A DNA stretch of 10,197 nt from Microcaldota archaeon (GCA_027371655.1 DAHXMR010000233.1:1-10197); one strand, 5' to 3'; positions 1 through 7,680 are shown, numbered from the stretch's first letter. Notes: generated by a model from the letters alone, not told the origin. Numbers and translations: made by a program.

Positions 1-357
1 GCGCAAAAATCGTTCGCGGGCAACGGGTCCGAATCCGAGGAATCCGACGGCAGCGTTTCCCACAACTTTTCCGCAAAAGACAATTTCGGCAACCGATGCA
101 ATTATTCGATAAAAATCACGCCCCTGCACCTGTCGAACCCCAAGGGCATGTGCGGGGTGTCCGCAAGCCTGCTCATCACAAGCCGCGACAACGCGACCGG
201 AAAAATGCTGGGCCGCGTTGCCGAAGCCCTGCTTGCCGACGCGATGCGCAAAACCGCATCCGACCGGGCTAAAATATTCAAGAAGCCCACGCAATTGTTC
301 GGAAAATCCTCCCGCGCATTCTCCGAGCCCATGGACTTCGCGGTCGAATACGTTTAG
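1..357 (+). CDS. Hypothetical protein, C-terminal part (5' end outside window)
   Basis: The frame is open from the first base of the window to a TAG stop and gives the last 118 residues of a protein I do not recognise. The first third is rich in Ser, Asn, Gly and Glu. It holds three N-glycosylation sequons (NGS at residue 8 of the fragment, NFS at 22, NYS at 34), and a fourth (NAT) lies at 64. Two cysteines (33 and 51) could form a disulfide. The C-terminal half is more basic and partly helical in character (about residues 68-92). There is no transmembrane segment in this part. The sequon density suggests an exported protein, but this is inference. The first visible ATG (148) is internal to a longer frame and is probably not the true start. 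pyrC begins 32 nt downstream on the same strand, with its own TATA-like box, so a shared transcript is not required. Confidence 0.55.
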   Translation, partial: AQKSFAGNGSESEESDGSVSHNFSAKDNFGNRCNYSIKITPLHLSNPKGMCGVSASLLITSRDNATGKMLGRVAEALLADAMRKTASDRAKIFKKPTQLFGKSSRAFSEPMDFAVEYV

Positions 358-359
358 GG

Positions 360-367
360 AAAATTTA
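360..367 (+). promoter_or_regulatory. Putative TATA box for pyrC
   Basis: AAAATTTA lies just after the stop of the preceding gene. Its centre is about 26 nt upstream of the pyrC ATG, the spacing expected between an archaeal TATA box and the transcription start of a leaderless mRNA. No Shine-Dalgarno motif precedes the ATG. The box is only weakly similar to the consensus and is short enough to occur by chance, so it rests on position and the missing ribosome site. Confidence 0.35.
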
Positions 368-389
368 GTGAAAAAGCGTGGTTTGAAAA

Positions 390-1724
390 ATGATAATAAA
401 AAACGGGCTCGTGGTATCCGCAACAGGCGGCCGCAAAGCCGACATTCGCGTTTCCGCGGGCAAAATCGCAAAAATAGCCCCGCGCATAAAACCCGCTATC
501 CGCGAAGAGATTGTTGACGCCGCAGGGCTTGCAGTGCTTCCCGGGCTTGTGGACTGCCACGTGCACTTCCGCGACCCCGGCAACACCCATAAGGAGGATT
601 TCCACTCCGGCACCGCATCCGCGCTTGCGGGCGGCGTGACCACCGTCATCGACATGCCAAACAACACGCCTGCCACCACAACGCTTGCCGCACTTCACGA
701 AAAAAAGGAAATCGCCGCGAAAAAAGCGGTGTGCGATTATGCGTTCCAATTCGGGGCCACACTTGAAAACGTGCACGAGGCCGCCAAGGCGGGCAAGGAC
801 AATTCGGTTGCGGCCCTGAAAATTTTCTTCGGTTCAAGCACCGGCAACCTGCTTGTGGAAAGCCATTCCGCGATACTCCTGCACTTGGCCGCGTTCGACA
901 AAAACAAGCCCGTGTGCTTCCACGCCGAGGACGAGGAGGCAATCCGCAGGAAAACCGAAGGCTACAAAAAAGAGTTCCCCCACGGCGGGGTGAAATTGCA
1001 CAACCTCGTGCGGCCGCCGCACGCCGCGGAGTCCGCAGTCGCGCAAATCCTCCCGCTTGCAATCGGGGCGAAAAGAAAAGTGCACTTGTGCCACGTTTCA
1101 ACCGCAGGGGAATTGCGGCAAATCGCCGCCTTCCGCAAAAAAGGCGCGAGAGTTTCATGCGAGGCAACGCCGCACCACCTGTTCCTGTCTGAAGAAAATT
1201 TGGAAAAGCTTGGAAACTACGGCAAAGTCAACCCCCCGCTGCGGTCGAAGGAGGACCAAGCGGAGGTATGGAAAGCGCTTTGCGCGGGGCAAATCGACTG
1301 CATCGCCTCCGACCACGCCCCGCACTCCCGCGAAGAAAAGCGCGAAGCCTACTGGAACGCGCCAAGCGGGATGCCCGGAGTCGAAACAATCCTGCCCCTC
1401 ATGCTCACCGCGGTTGCCGCAAAAAAACTGTCCCTCCAAAAACTCGTGCAACTTTCATCAACCAACCCCGCCCGCCTGTTCAACCTCAAGAACAAGGGCG
1501 GGATTGCGGTTGGGAAGGACGCGGATTTGGTGCTTGTGGATTTGAAGAAGCGCCATGCGGTTTCGGCAAACTTGCTGCACTCGAAAAGCGGTTGGACCGC
1601 GTTCGAAGGATTCCGTGCGGTTGGTGCGGTGGAAAAAGTTTTCCTGCGCGGCAAGCTCGCGTACGAAAACGGAAAAATCCTCTTGAAGCCCGGCGAGGGC
1701 AAGGTCGCATCTATCGCGCGCTGA
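390..1724 (+). CDS. pyrC: Dihydroorotase
   Basis: A 444-residue amidohydrolase-superfamily enzyme that cyclises N-carbamoyl-L-aspartate to dihydroorotate, the third step of pyrimidine synthesis, in the cytoplasm. The metal-binding HVH motif is at residues 57-59 in the typical context DCHVHFRDPG. K144 in LKIFFGSSTGN sits where related enzymes carry a carboxylated lysine. H178 (FHAE) and the HLCHVST segment (232-238) supply further His ligands, and D308 (ASDHAPH) is the catalytic Asp position. SGMPGVET (326-333) is also typical. Length matches class I dihydroorotases (about 420-450 residues), and the C-terminal GKDADLVLVD (375-384) begins the usual composite beta domain. The ATG at 390 is the first start after an in-frame stop at 384-386. 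It heads the pyrimidine block but is separated from carA by 102 nt containing a likely promoter. Allantoinase is the main alternative; the pyr neighbours argue against it. Confidence 0.95.
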   Translation: MIIKNGLVVSATGGRKADIRVSAGKIAKIAPRIKPAIREEIVDAAGLAVLPGLVDCHVHFRDPGNTHKEDFHSGTASALAGGVTTVIDMPNNTPATTTLAALHEKKEIAAKKAVCDYAFQFGATLENVHEAAKAGKDNSVAALKIFFGSSTGNLLVESHSAILLHLAAFDKNKPVCFHAEDEEAIRRKTEGYKKEFPHGGVKLHNLVRPPHAAESAVAQILPLAIGAKRKVHLCHVSTAGELRQIAAFRKKGARVSCEATPHHLFLSEENLEKLGNYGKVNPPLRSKEDQAEVWKALCAGQIDCIASDHAPHSREEKREAYWNAPSGMPGVETILPLMLTAVAAKKLSLQKLVQLSSTNPARLFNLKNKGGIAVGKDADLVLVDLKKRHAVSANLLHSKSGWTAFEGFRAVGAVEKVFLRGKLAYENGKILLKPGEGKVASIAR

Positions 1725-1784
1725 ACGCGCTACCTGCCGGGTTTCCCTTAAATTTTCCCAAAACGCGGGGAGCAAAACAAATCG

Positions 1785-1792
1785 TTTAATAA
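1785..1792 (+). promoter_or_regulatory. Putative TATA box for the carA-carB-pyrB-pyrI operon
   Basis: TTTAATAA lies in the 102-nt AT-rich gap after pyrC, preceded by A-rich sequence (AAAACAAATCG) that could serve as a BRE. A start about 26 nt downstream (near 1815) would leave a leader of roughly 12 nt, with no Shine-Dalgarno motif. A second AT-rich stretch, ATAAATTT at 1804-1811, is only about 20 nt from the ATG, too close for a conventional leaderless start. A T-rich run at 1811-1817 could help end the pyrC transcript. All of this is inferred from position and composition. Confidence 0.4.
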
Positions 1793-1815
1793 GCTTGTTC
1801 CGCATAAATTTCTTT

Positions 1816-1827
1816 TTAGATATCTAA
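1816..1827. promoter_or_regulatory. Perfect 12-bp palindrome at the carA start, possible operator
   Basis: TTAGATATCTAA is its own reverse complement. It ends on the A of the carA ATG and lies at or just after the predicted transcription start. A repressor bound here would block the first gene of the carAB-pyrBI operon. A 12-bp palindrome is expected a few times by chance in 10 kb, so only its placement makes it notable. Confidence 0.25.
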
Positions 1828-3017
1828 TGAATTCCACCCTCGGGCAGGCAACTTGCCGCCCGCAAACGGCAGCGCTTTCGCAAAAACGCGTTGCCCTCCT
1901 CGTTTTGCAAGACTCCTCTTTTTACGCAGGCACAGCCTTGGGCACAAGCAAACGCGTGCTTGGCGAACTCGTGTTCAACACCTCCATGACCGGCTACCAG
2001 GAAGCCCTCACCGACCCCTCCTACGCGGGGCAAATCCTCACCTTCTGCTATCCCCTCATCGGCAACTACTCCTTCTCCCCCGAATCCTTCGAATCCCAAA
2101 AAATCCACGCCCGCGCAACCGTGGTCGCCGAATCCTGCCAAAAACCCTTCCAACCAACCCCAGCAACCGCCCCCGCAGCGGCAGCAACCGCCCAATCCCC
2201 CCAAGCAACGCTTGACGAGTTCCTTGCCTCCCAGAACACGCCCGGCATCGCCGGCGTGGACACGCGCTCAATCGTGCTGCGCATACGCGAACACGGCGTG
2301 CTTCCCTCGGCACTGCAAACCTTCGAAGAAGGCGAACTGCGCGACCACGCCGACTGCCTGCAAGCCGCACAAGAACTCGCAAAAACCGCTTCCTCTTTCG
2401 ACTACTCGACGCAAAACTTCGTCCAAGAAGTCTCACCAACCGGCCTGCGAATCGCAGGCAACCCGAATGCGAAAAAGCACGCGGTGCTCGTGGACTGCGG
2501 CGCCAAAAAAAGCATCGAGCACTCCCTCGCCCGCTTGGGCTGCCGCGTAACGGTCGTGCCATGGGATTATTCCGCCAAAAAAATTTTGGAACTGGAACCG
2601 GACGGCGTCCTGTTCTCCAACGGCCCCGGCAACCCGGCTCTCCTGGCCAAGTCCATCCAAGCCTGCCGCGAGCTGCTTGGGCAAAAGCCAATTTTCGGCA
2701 TCTGCCTGGGCAACCAAATACTTGCGCACGCCCTCGGCGCGGACACGTTTAAATTGAAATTCGGCCACCGCGGAAGCAACCACCCCGTGATACACGCGGA
2801 CTCCAATCGCGTGTTCATCACCGCGCAAAACCACGGGTTCGCAGTGCAAAACCTGCCCCAAGGGGTGGAGCCCCTTTTTGAAAACTGCTACGACGGCACA
2901 AACGAGGGCATCAAATGCGTGGAAAAACAGGCATTCTCCGTGCAATTCCACCCCGAAGCAAACCCCGGGCCCTACGACACAAGCTTCCTCTTCGAAGAAT
3001 TCACCGAAATGCTGTGA
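1827..3017 (+). CDS. carA: Carbamoyl-phosphate synthase, small (glutaminase) subunit
   Basis: Hydrolyses glutamine and passes ammonia to CarB. The N-terminal CPSase small-chain domain shows NTSMTGYQEALTDPSYAGQ (51-69) and YPLIGNY. The C-terminal class I glutamine amidotransferase domain (about 216-396) has the nucleophile C293 in GICLGNQ, an NGPGNP oxyanion-loop motif at 265-270, GHRGSNHPV (313-321), and the triad partners H375 and E377 in FHPEA. At 396 residues it is a little longer than usual (about 355-385). There is an N-terminal extension of about 20 residues, and a Pro/Ala/Thr/Gln-rich stretch at about 107-128, where the family has a shorter linker before LDEFL. The ATG at 1827 is the only plausible start before the conserved core, so the extension appears genuine. 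carB follows after 8 nt. Confidence 0.97.
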   Translation: MNSTLGQATCRPQTAALSQKRVALLVLQDSSFYAGTALGTSKRVLGELVFNTSMTGYQEALTDPSYAGQILTFCYPLIGNYSFSPESFESQKIHARATVVAESCQKPFQPTPATAPAAAATAQSPQATLDEFLASQNTPGIAGVDTRSIVLRIREHGVLPSALQTFEEGELRDHADCLQAAQELAKTASSFDYSTQNFVQEVSPTGLRIAGNPNAKKHAVLVDCGAKKSIEHSLARLGCRVTVVPWDYSAKKILELEPDGVLFSNGPGNPALLAKSIQACRELLGQKPIFGICLGNQILAHALGADTFKLKFGHRGSNHPVIHADSNRVFITAQNHGFAVQNLPQGVEPLFENCYDGTNEGIKCVEKQAFSVQFHPEANPGPYDTSFLFEEFTEML

Positions 3018-3025
3018 TTTGCCCC

Positions 3026-6000
3026 ATGAACCTCGAACAACTTCTCATGGACGCCGCGCACGCGAAAAAAATCGAAAAAGTGCTCCTAATCGGCAGCGGG
3101 CCAATCGTGATAGGCCAGGCCGCGGAATTCGACTACTCCGGCACCCAGGCCTGCCTTGCCATACGCGAAGAAGGAATCAAGGTAGTGCTCGTGAACAGCA
3201 ACCCCGCGACGATACAGACCGATTTGCAGACCGCGGACAGGGTGTACGTCGAGCCCCTGAACGCGCAAACAATCGCCAAGATAATTGAAATCGAAAAGCC
3301 TGACGGATTCATTGCAACAATGTCGGGGCAAACCGGCCTCAACCTCGCGGTGCAACTGAAAGACGTGCTTGAAAAAAACAAGGTGCAAGTGCTCGGCACG
3401 CAGATTGAATCAATAGAGCTTGCCGAGGACCGCGAAAAATTCGCGCAATTGATGAAAAAAATCGGCCAGCCCGTGCCCCCAAGCAGCAGGGCGACAAGCT
3501 TCGCGGCCGCCCGCCAGGCGATGGCGAAAATCGGCTTCCCCGCAATCATCCGCGCGGACTTCGCCCTCGGCGGAAGCGGAAGCGGCATAGTGGAAAAAGA
3601 GGAAGATTTCGGGGAGGCCGCCAAACGCGCTCTCTCCGCAAGCGGCAACAGCTCGATTCTCATAGAAAAAAGCATCGCGGGCCTTGCCGAAATAGAGTAT
3701 GAAGTCGTGCGCGACGCGGCGGACAACTGCATCACGATATGCAACATGGAAAACATCGACCCCGTGGGCGTGCACACCGGCGAAAGCGTGGTCGTCGCCC
3801 CCGCCCAGACATTCTCCGACGACATCCACCAAATGCTGCGCTCCGCCGCAATCAAAATAATACGCGCGCTGGATGTGCGCGGGGCGTGCAACGTGCAATT
3901 CGCCGTCAACCAAGCCACAGGCGACTACTGGGTAATCGAGGTCAACCCCCGCGTCTCCCGCTCCTCGGCGCTCGCCTCCAAGGCGACCGGCTATCCAATA
4001 GCCCGTGTTGCCGCAAAAATCGCCCTTGGAAAAACGCTTCCCGAAATCACGAACAAGGTAACCGGGAAAACCGCGTGCTTCGAGCCCGCAATCGACTACG
4101 TCGTGGTGAAAATCCCGCGCTGGCCATTCGACAAATTCGGCATAAGAAACGGGCTCATAGGCACGCAGATGAAAAGCACCGGCGAAACGATGGCAATCGG
4201 CCGCACGTTCGAGGAAGCATTCAACAAGGCCGTGCGCTCGCTTGAAACCCGCTCAAGCTACCTCGCGTTCGCCGAAGAAGACTGCCAAAACAACATTCAT
4301 TCTCCCGAAAAGGCCCTTGTGCCAAACGAGCTGAGAATGTTTCAAATCAAGGAGTTCCTCCGCAAGGGAATGCCCGCGGAAGAAATCGCCGCAATCACCA
4401 AAATCAACGAATGGTTCATAAGAAAATTCGAAAGCCTCGTTGACATGGAAAAAACCCTTGAACGCCTCTCGCTTTCCGACGAAAAAGACGCCGAACTCTT
4501 CGTGCAGGCAAAGAAAATGGGCTTCTCCGACTCGCAAATCTCAAGCCTGTGCGGCCGCTCCCTCGAGGCAGTCCGGCGCTTCAAGCAGGAATGCCGTATT
4601 TCCCCCGAATACAACATGATAGACACCTGCGCCGGCGAATTCGAGGCGCTTACTCCGTACTACTACTCAACACATGCGGCGCAGGGGCAAAACAAGCCCG
4701 CCGCAAACGCCCATGCGGGTGCAAAGCAAAAGAAAAAGGTCATAATTTTGGGCAGCGGGCCCATCCGCATCGGGCAGGGGATTGAGTTCGACTACTGCAC
4801 GGTGCACGCGGTGATGGCCCTGCGCGAGATGGGGTTTGAGGCAATCATAATCAACAACAACCCGGAGACCGTGAGCACGGATTTCGACATTTCCGACAAG
4901 CTCTACTTCGAGCCCCTGATTTCCGAGGACGTGCTCAACATCGTTGCGGCAGAGTCCCAAAACCTCGAAGGCGTGCTTGTGCAATTCGGCGGCCAGACCG
5001 CAATAGACCTTGCTCTCCCCCTTGTGGAAAACGGAATCAAGGTGCTTGGCACCCCCGTGGAAAAAATCGAGGAAGCCTCCGACCGCAAAAAATTCAAGGA
5101 ACTCGCGCAAAAATTGGGCATCCCCCTTGTGGAAAGCGCGCTTGCATTCACAAAAGAAGAAGCCCTCGAACTTGCGAAAAAAGTGGGCTTCCCCCTCCTC
5201 ATGCGCCCCTCGTTCGTGCTCGGCGGAAGGGCCATGCAAGTAGTCAAAAACCCCCGCGAACTCGAAGCCAAAATCGGCGAGGCAATAATCGAATCCCGCG
5301 GCCGCCCAGTCATACTCGACCACTTCCTCGAAAACGCGCTGGAAATAGACGTGGACGCCCTCTGCGACGGCAAGCGCGCGGTAATATGCGGCATAATGGA
5401 GCAAATCGACGAGGCCGGCGTGCACTCCGGCGACAGCTCCTGCATCCTCCCCACCCAAAACATCCTCCCAAAAACGCTTGAAACAATACGCGATTACACC
5501 AAAAAACTCGCCCTCGCCCTCTCCGTGAAAGGGCTTTGCAACATACAAATGGCGGTAAAAGCCGGAAAGGTCTTTGTGCTGGAAGTCAACCCCCGCGCAA
5601 GCCGCACCGTGCCCTTCGTAAGCAAGGCAACGGGCGTGCAAATCGCCAAAATCGCCGCGCAACTGCAAGCCGGAAAAACGCTTTCCGACTTCAATCTTCC
5701 CGATGAGCTTGTTGCCAAAATGGTTTCAATCAAAATGCCAGTGTTCCCCTTCCAAAAATTCCCCGAAGTCGACCCCATCGCCAACGCCGAAATGAAAAGC
5801 ACCGGCGAAGTCATGGCAACGGCAAGCACCTTCGGGGAAGCCCTGCTCAAAGCCCACGCGGCCGCAGGAAACTTCTTCGGGCAAACCGCATACTGCGACG
5901 ACGAGGAGGCCGCAAAAGAACTGGAAAAAGCCGGCGTGGAAGTTTCAACGGACGCCGCGCGCGCCCGCGAATTGCTTGAAAAGCGCGCCAAATCCGCGCC

Positions 6001-6244
6001 AACGTTTGTGATTGCCACCAACCGCACAGAGGTTGACGCGGCGTTGAGAAAATCCGCGCTGAAAAGCCGCCTGCCGTTGCTTTCAAGCACTTTCTCCGCA
6101 CGAAGCCTTGCAAAAGCCCTTATGGCTCAAAAAAGCGCGAAATTCCAATTCAATCCCGTATCGCTTCACGACTTGCACACGGGCAAGCCCGGGATTTCCC
6201 CGCAAAAGCATTTAAAAGAAAAAAATCCCCCAAAGGTTATTTGA
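3026..6244 (+). CDS. carB: Carbamoyl-phosphate synthase, large subunit
   Basis: Makes carbamoyl phosphate from bicarbonate, ammonia supplied by CarA and two ATP. The full 1072 residues match the single-chain form (E. coli, 1073), with two homologous halves. The first opens with IGSGPIVIGQAAEFDYSG (22-39) and has R176, E222, N243, H250, Q291, E305 and N307 at active-site positions. The second begins near 570 with LGSGPIRIGQGIEFDY and has MRPSFVLGG (726-734) and LEVNPRASRTVPFVSKATG (852-870). The oligomerisation region lies between. The C-terminal MGS-like allosteric domain (about 945-1040) is short and lacks the usual GTA loop and NKVHEGRP signature. R176 is followed by ADF rather than the common PxF. 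The frame is open further upstream (to 2915, inside carA), but the ATG at 3026 gives the family N-terminus. pyrB follows after 1 nt. Confidence 0.97.
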   Translation: MNLEQLLMDAAHAKKIEKVLLIGSGPIVIGQAAEFDYSGTQACLAIREEGIKVVLVNSNPATIQTDLQTADRVYVEPLNAQTIAKIIEIEKPDGFIATMSGQTGLNLAVQLKDVLEKNKVQVLGTQIESIELAEDREKFAQLMKKIGQPVPPSSRATSFAAARQAMAKIGFPAIIRADFALGGSGSGIVEKEEDFGEAAKRALSASGNSSILIEKSIAGLAEIEYEVVRDAADNCITICNMENIDPVGVHTGESVVVAPAQTFSDDIHQMLRSAAIKIIRALDVRGACNVQFAVNQATGDYWVIEVNPRVSRSSALASKATGYPIARVAAKIALGKTLPEITNKVTGKTACFEPAIDYVVVKIPRWPFDKFGIRNGLIGTQMKSTGETMAIGRTFEEAFNKAVRSLETRSSYLAFAEEDCQNNIHSPEKALVPNELRMFQIKEFLRKGMPAEEIAAITKINEWFIRKFESLVDMEKTLERLSLSDEKDAELFVQAKKMGFSDSQISSLCGRSLEAVRRFKQECRISPEYNMIDTCAGEFEALTPYYYSTHAAQGQNKPAANAHAGAKQKKKVIILGSGPIRIGQGIEFDYCTVHAVMALREMGFEAIIINNNPETVSTDFDISDKLYFEPLISEDVLNIVAAESQNLEGVLVQFGGQTAIDLALPLVENGIKVLGTPVEKIEEASDRKKFKELAQKLGIPLVESALAFTKEEALELAKKVGFPLLMRPSFVLGGRAMQVVKNPRELEAKIGEAIIESRGRPVILDHFLENALEIDVDALCDGKRAVICGIMEQIDEAGVHSGDSSCILPTQNILPKTLETIRDYTKKLALALSVKGLCNIQMAVKAGKVFVLEVNPRASRTVPFVSKATGVQIAKIAAQLQAGKTLSDFNLPDELVAKMVSIKMPVFPFQKFPEVDPIANAEMKSTGEVMATASTFGEALLKAHAAAGNFFGQTAYCDDEEAAKELEKAGVEVSTDAARARELLEKRAKSAPTFVIATNRTEVDAALRKSALKSRLPLLSSTFSARSLAKALMAQKSAKFQFNPVSLHDLHTGKPGISPQKHLKEKNPPKVI
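6211..6218 (+). promoter_or_regulatory. Putative internal TATA box for pyrB-pyrI
   Basis: TTTAAAAG is preceded by an A/G-rich BRE-like stretch (GCAAAAGCA) and lies inside the last codons of carB. Its centre is about 31 nt before the pyrB ATG, so a start about 26 nt downstream would give a leader of about 5 nt. It is the best-looking TATA/BRE pair in the window, and the 1-nt carB-pyrB gap has no ribosome-binding motif. It would allow pyrBI to be transcribed independently of carAB. Confidence 0.4.
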
Positions 6245-6245
6245 A

Positions 6246-7172
6246 ATGGCAACTTCCAAGGCAAGCCTCTGGCAGGGCAAGGACGTCATCTCCATGCGCG
6301 ACATCTCGCGCGAGCAGATAGACGAAATGCTCTCCCTTGCACAAAAAATGGAACCCGTTGCCTTCGGACGCAAAAAACTGCAAACCCTCTCCGAAAAAGT
6401 CGTGGCCGTAATCATCCTCGAGCCCTCCACCCGCACCTACCTCTCATTTGCAACCGCGGCAAAACGCCTCGGCGGCTCAACCGTTTCCGTAATCGACGCC
6501 AAATCCTCCTCGATAAACAAGGGCGAAACCCTGCACGACACCATCAAGCTTGTGGACTCCTGCGTTGACGCAATAGTCATGCGCAACCCCGTCGAGGGAA
6601 GCGCGCGCTTGGCCGCCGAAACCGCGGAAGTGCCAGTGATAAACGCGGGCGATGGCACCAACCAGCACCCCACCCAGGCGCTCCTTGACTTGTACACGAT
6701 AAAGAAGGAAAAAGGCAAACTTGACAAGCTGAAAGTCATGCTCTTGGGCGACCTCAAAAATGGAAGAACCGTGCACTCGCTTGCACAATCCCTCTCAAAC
6801 TACGACGTTGAACTCGAGCTTTACTCCCCGCCCCAGCTGCGGATGCCTTCGGGCATCCTGCGGGATCTAGAAGGCAAAATCGAGGTGCGGGAACTGGATT
6901 CCATGGACGTGTCGCAGGCCGACGTGGTGTATGCGACACGGATACAGAAGGAGCGGTTTGCGGACCCCGAGGAATACAAGAAATATTCCTACGTAATCGA
7001 CAGTGCGAAAATGCGGGAAATGAAAAAAGACGCGATTTTGATGCACCCGCTTCCCCGCGTGGACGAAATCTCCACTGACGTGGACTCGGACCCGCGCGCG
7101 AAATACTATCAACAGGAGGCAAACGGCATTCCCGTGAGAATGGCGCTTTTGCAGGCAGTAATCGTTGGTTAA
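6246..7172 (+). CDS. pyrB: Aspartate carbamoyltransferase, catalytic subunit
   Basis: Condenses carbamoyl phosphate with L-aspartate to give N-carbamoyl-L-aspartate, the committed step of pyrimidine synthesis. The 308 residues match the usual length. Carbamoyl-phosphate binding is shown by S61-T62-R63-T64 (EPSTRT), R113 (VMRNP), H141 and Q144 (HPTQALLD). The mobile loop donates S88 and K92 (SINKGE). Aspartate binding is shown by R174 (LKNGRTVHSL), R232 and Q234 (TRIQKERF), and HPLPRVDEI at 267-275. The HPLPRVDEI loop separates it from ornithine carbamoyltransferase. It starts one base after the carB stop (TGAAATG) and is followed by pyrI, so it presumably assembles into the two-component catalytic/regulatory holoenzyme. 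Confidence 0.97.
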   Translation: MATSKASLWQGKDVISMRDISREQIDEMLSLAQKMEPVAFGRKKLQTLSEKVVAVIILEPSTRTYLSFATAAKRLGGSTVSVIDAKSSSINKGETLHDTIKLVDSCVDAIVMRNPVEGSARLAAETAEVPVINAGDGTNQHPTQALLDLYTIKKEKGKLDKLKVMLLGDLKNGRTVHSLAQSLSNYDVELELYSPPQLRMPSGILRDLEGKIEVRELDSMDVSQADVVYATRIQKERFADPEEYKKYSYVIDSAKMREMKKDAILMHPLPRVDEISTDVDSDPRAKYYQQEANGIPVRMALLQAVIVG

Positions 7173-7212
7173 GCAATTGGTTTTGGCGCGTTTGTTGGTT
7201 GTGAAGAAAAAA

Positions 7213-7680
7213 ATGGACTTGGAAACTGAGAAGATGAAGGTGCGCAAGATTGAGCGGGGCATCGTCATCGACCACATGAAGGGCGCGACTGCGCTGCGCG
7301 TGTTGCATGCGCTTGGCATTGACGAAAAATTCCCGGGCACGGTGAGCGTTGTGATGAACGTGCCAAGCAAGAGGCTTGGGTTCAAGGATATAATCAAAAT
7401 CGAGGGCCGGGGCATCGCGAAGAAGGAGCTTGAGAAAATCGCCCTCATCGCCCCCGACGCTACCATCAACATCATAAGTAACTACGCGATTTCGGAGAAA
7501 TACCGCGTGCAGCTTCCAAACTCGCTTGTGGGATTGGTGAAGTGCCCGAACCCCAATTGCATTTCAAACCACGAGGGAATTTCCAACCTCGAAGTCCAGC
7601 CCCACGCCCCCGCGGGCCCGATTTCCGTGCGCTGCCACTTCTGCGAACGCCTCTACGCACAAGACGACTTGGAATACTAA
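7213..7680 (+). CDS. pyrI: Aspartate carbamoyltransferase, regulatory subunit
   Basis: Binds CTP/ATP and zinc and transmits feedback control to PyrB. Numbered from the ATG at 7213 the protein has 155 residues (E. coli, 153). The nucleotide site looks complete by alignment to E. coli PyrI: I13, V18, D20 and H21 (GIVIDH), K62 (IKIEG), I93 and K96. The zinc domain has all four cysteines, C111, C116, C141 and C144 (CPNPNC and CHFC). The start is uncertain. The frame extends back to a TTG at 7165 that overlaps the end of pyrB, but the added residues are unlike the family. The ATG at 7234 would give MKVRKIERG, closest to typical archaeal N-termini. None of these starts has a clear ribosome site. 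The stop overlaps the end of the convergent hemerythrin gene by 4 nt. Confidence 0.95.
   Translation: MDLETEKMKVRKIERGIVIDHMKGATALRVLHALGIDEKFPGTVSVVMNVPSKRLGFKDIIKIEGRGIAKKELEKIALIAPDATINIISNYAISEKYRVQLPNSLVGLVKCPNPNCISNHEGISNLEVQPHAPAGPISVRCHFCERLYAQDDLEY

Noticed and set aside
1716..1730. GCGCG-CTGAA-CGCGC hairpin at the end of pyrC as a terminator
   Set aside because: The stem is only 5 bp and no T-tract follows directly; archaeal termination depends on T-rich stretches, and the sequence is mostly coding.
2145..2210. C-rich, repetitive-looking stretch inside carA as a DNA repeat or frameshift
   Set aside because: The reading frame continues cleanly and conserved CarA motifs resume at LDEFL and VDTR, so it is an in-frame low-complexity linker with no regular repeat unit.
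2915..3025. Upstream extension of the carB frame into carA
   Set aside because: It overlaps the conserved C-terminus of CarA in another frame; starting at 3026 gives the normal CarB N-terminus and length.
4667..5668. Long - strand open frame (333 codons) opposite carB
   Set aside because: It lies wholly antisense to well-conserved CarB, its translation resembles no family and is rich in His, Gly and Val in the way antisense GC-rich frames are, so it is a shadow frame.
6246..7172. Ornithine carbamoyltransferase as an alternative to PyrB
   Set aside because: The HPLPRVDEI loop, the SINKGE loop and the adjacent pyrI all point to aspartate carbamoyltransferase.
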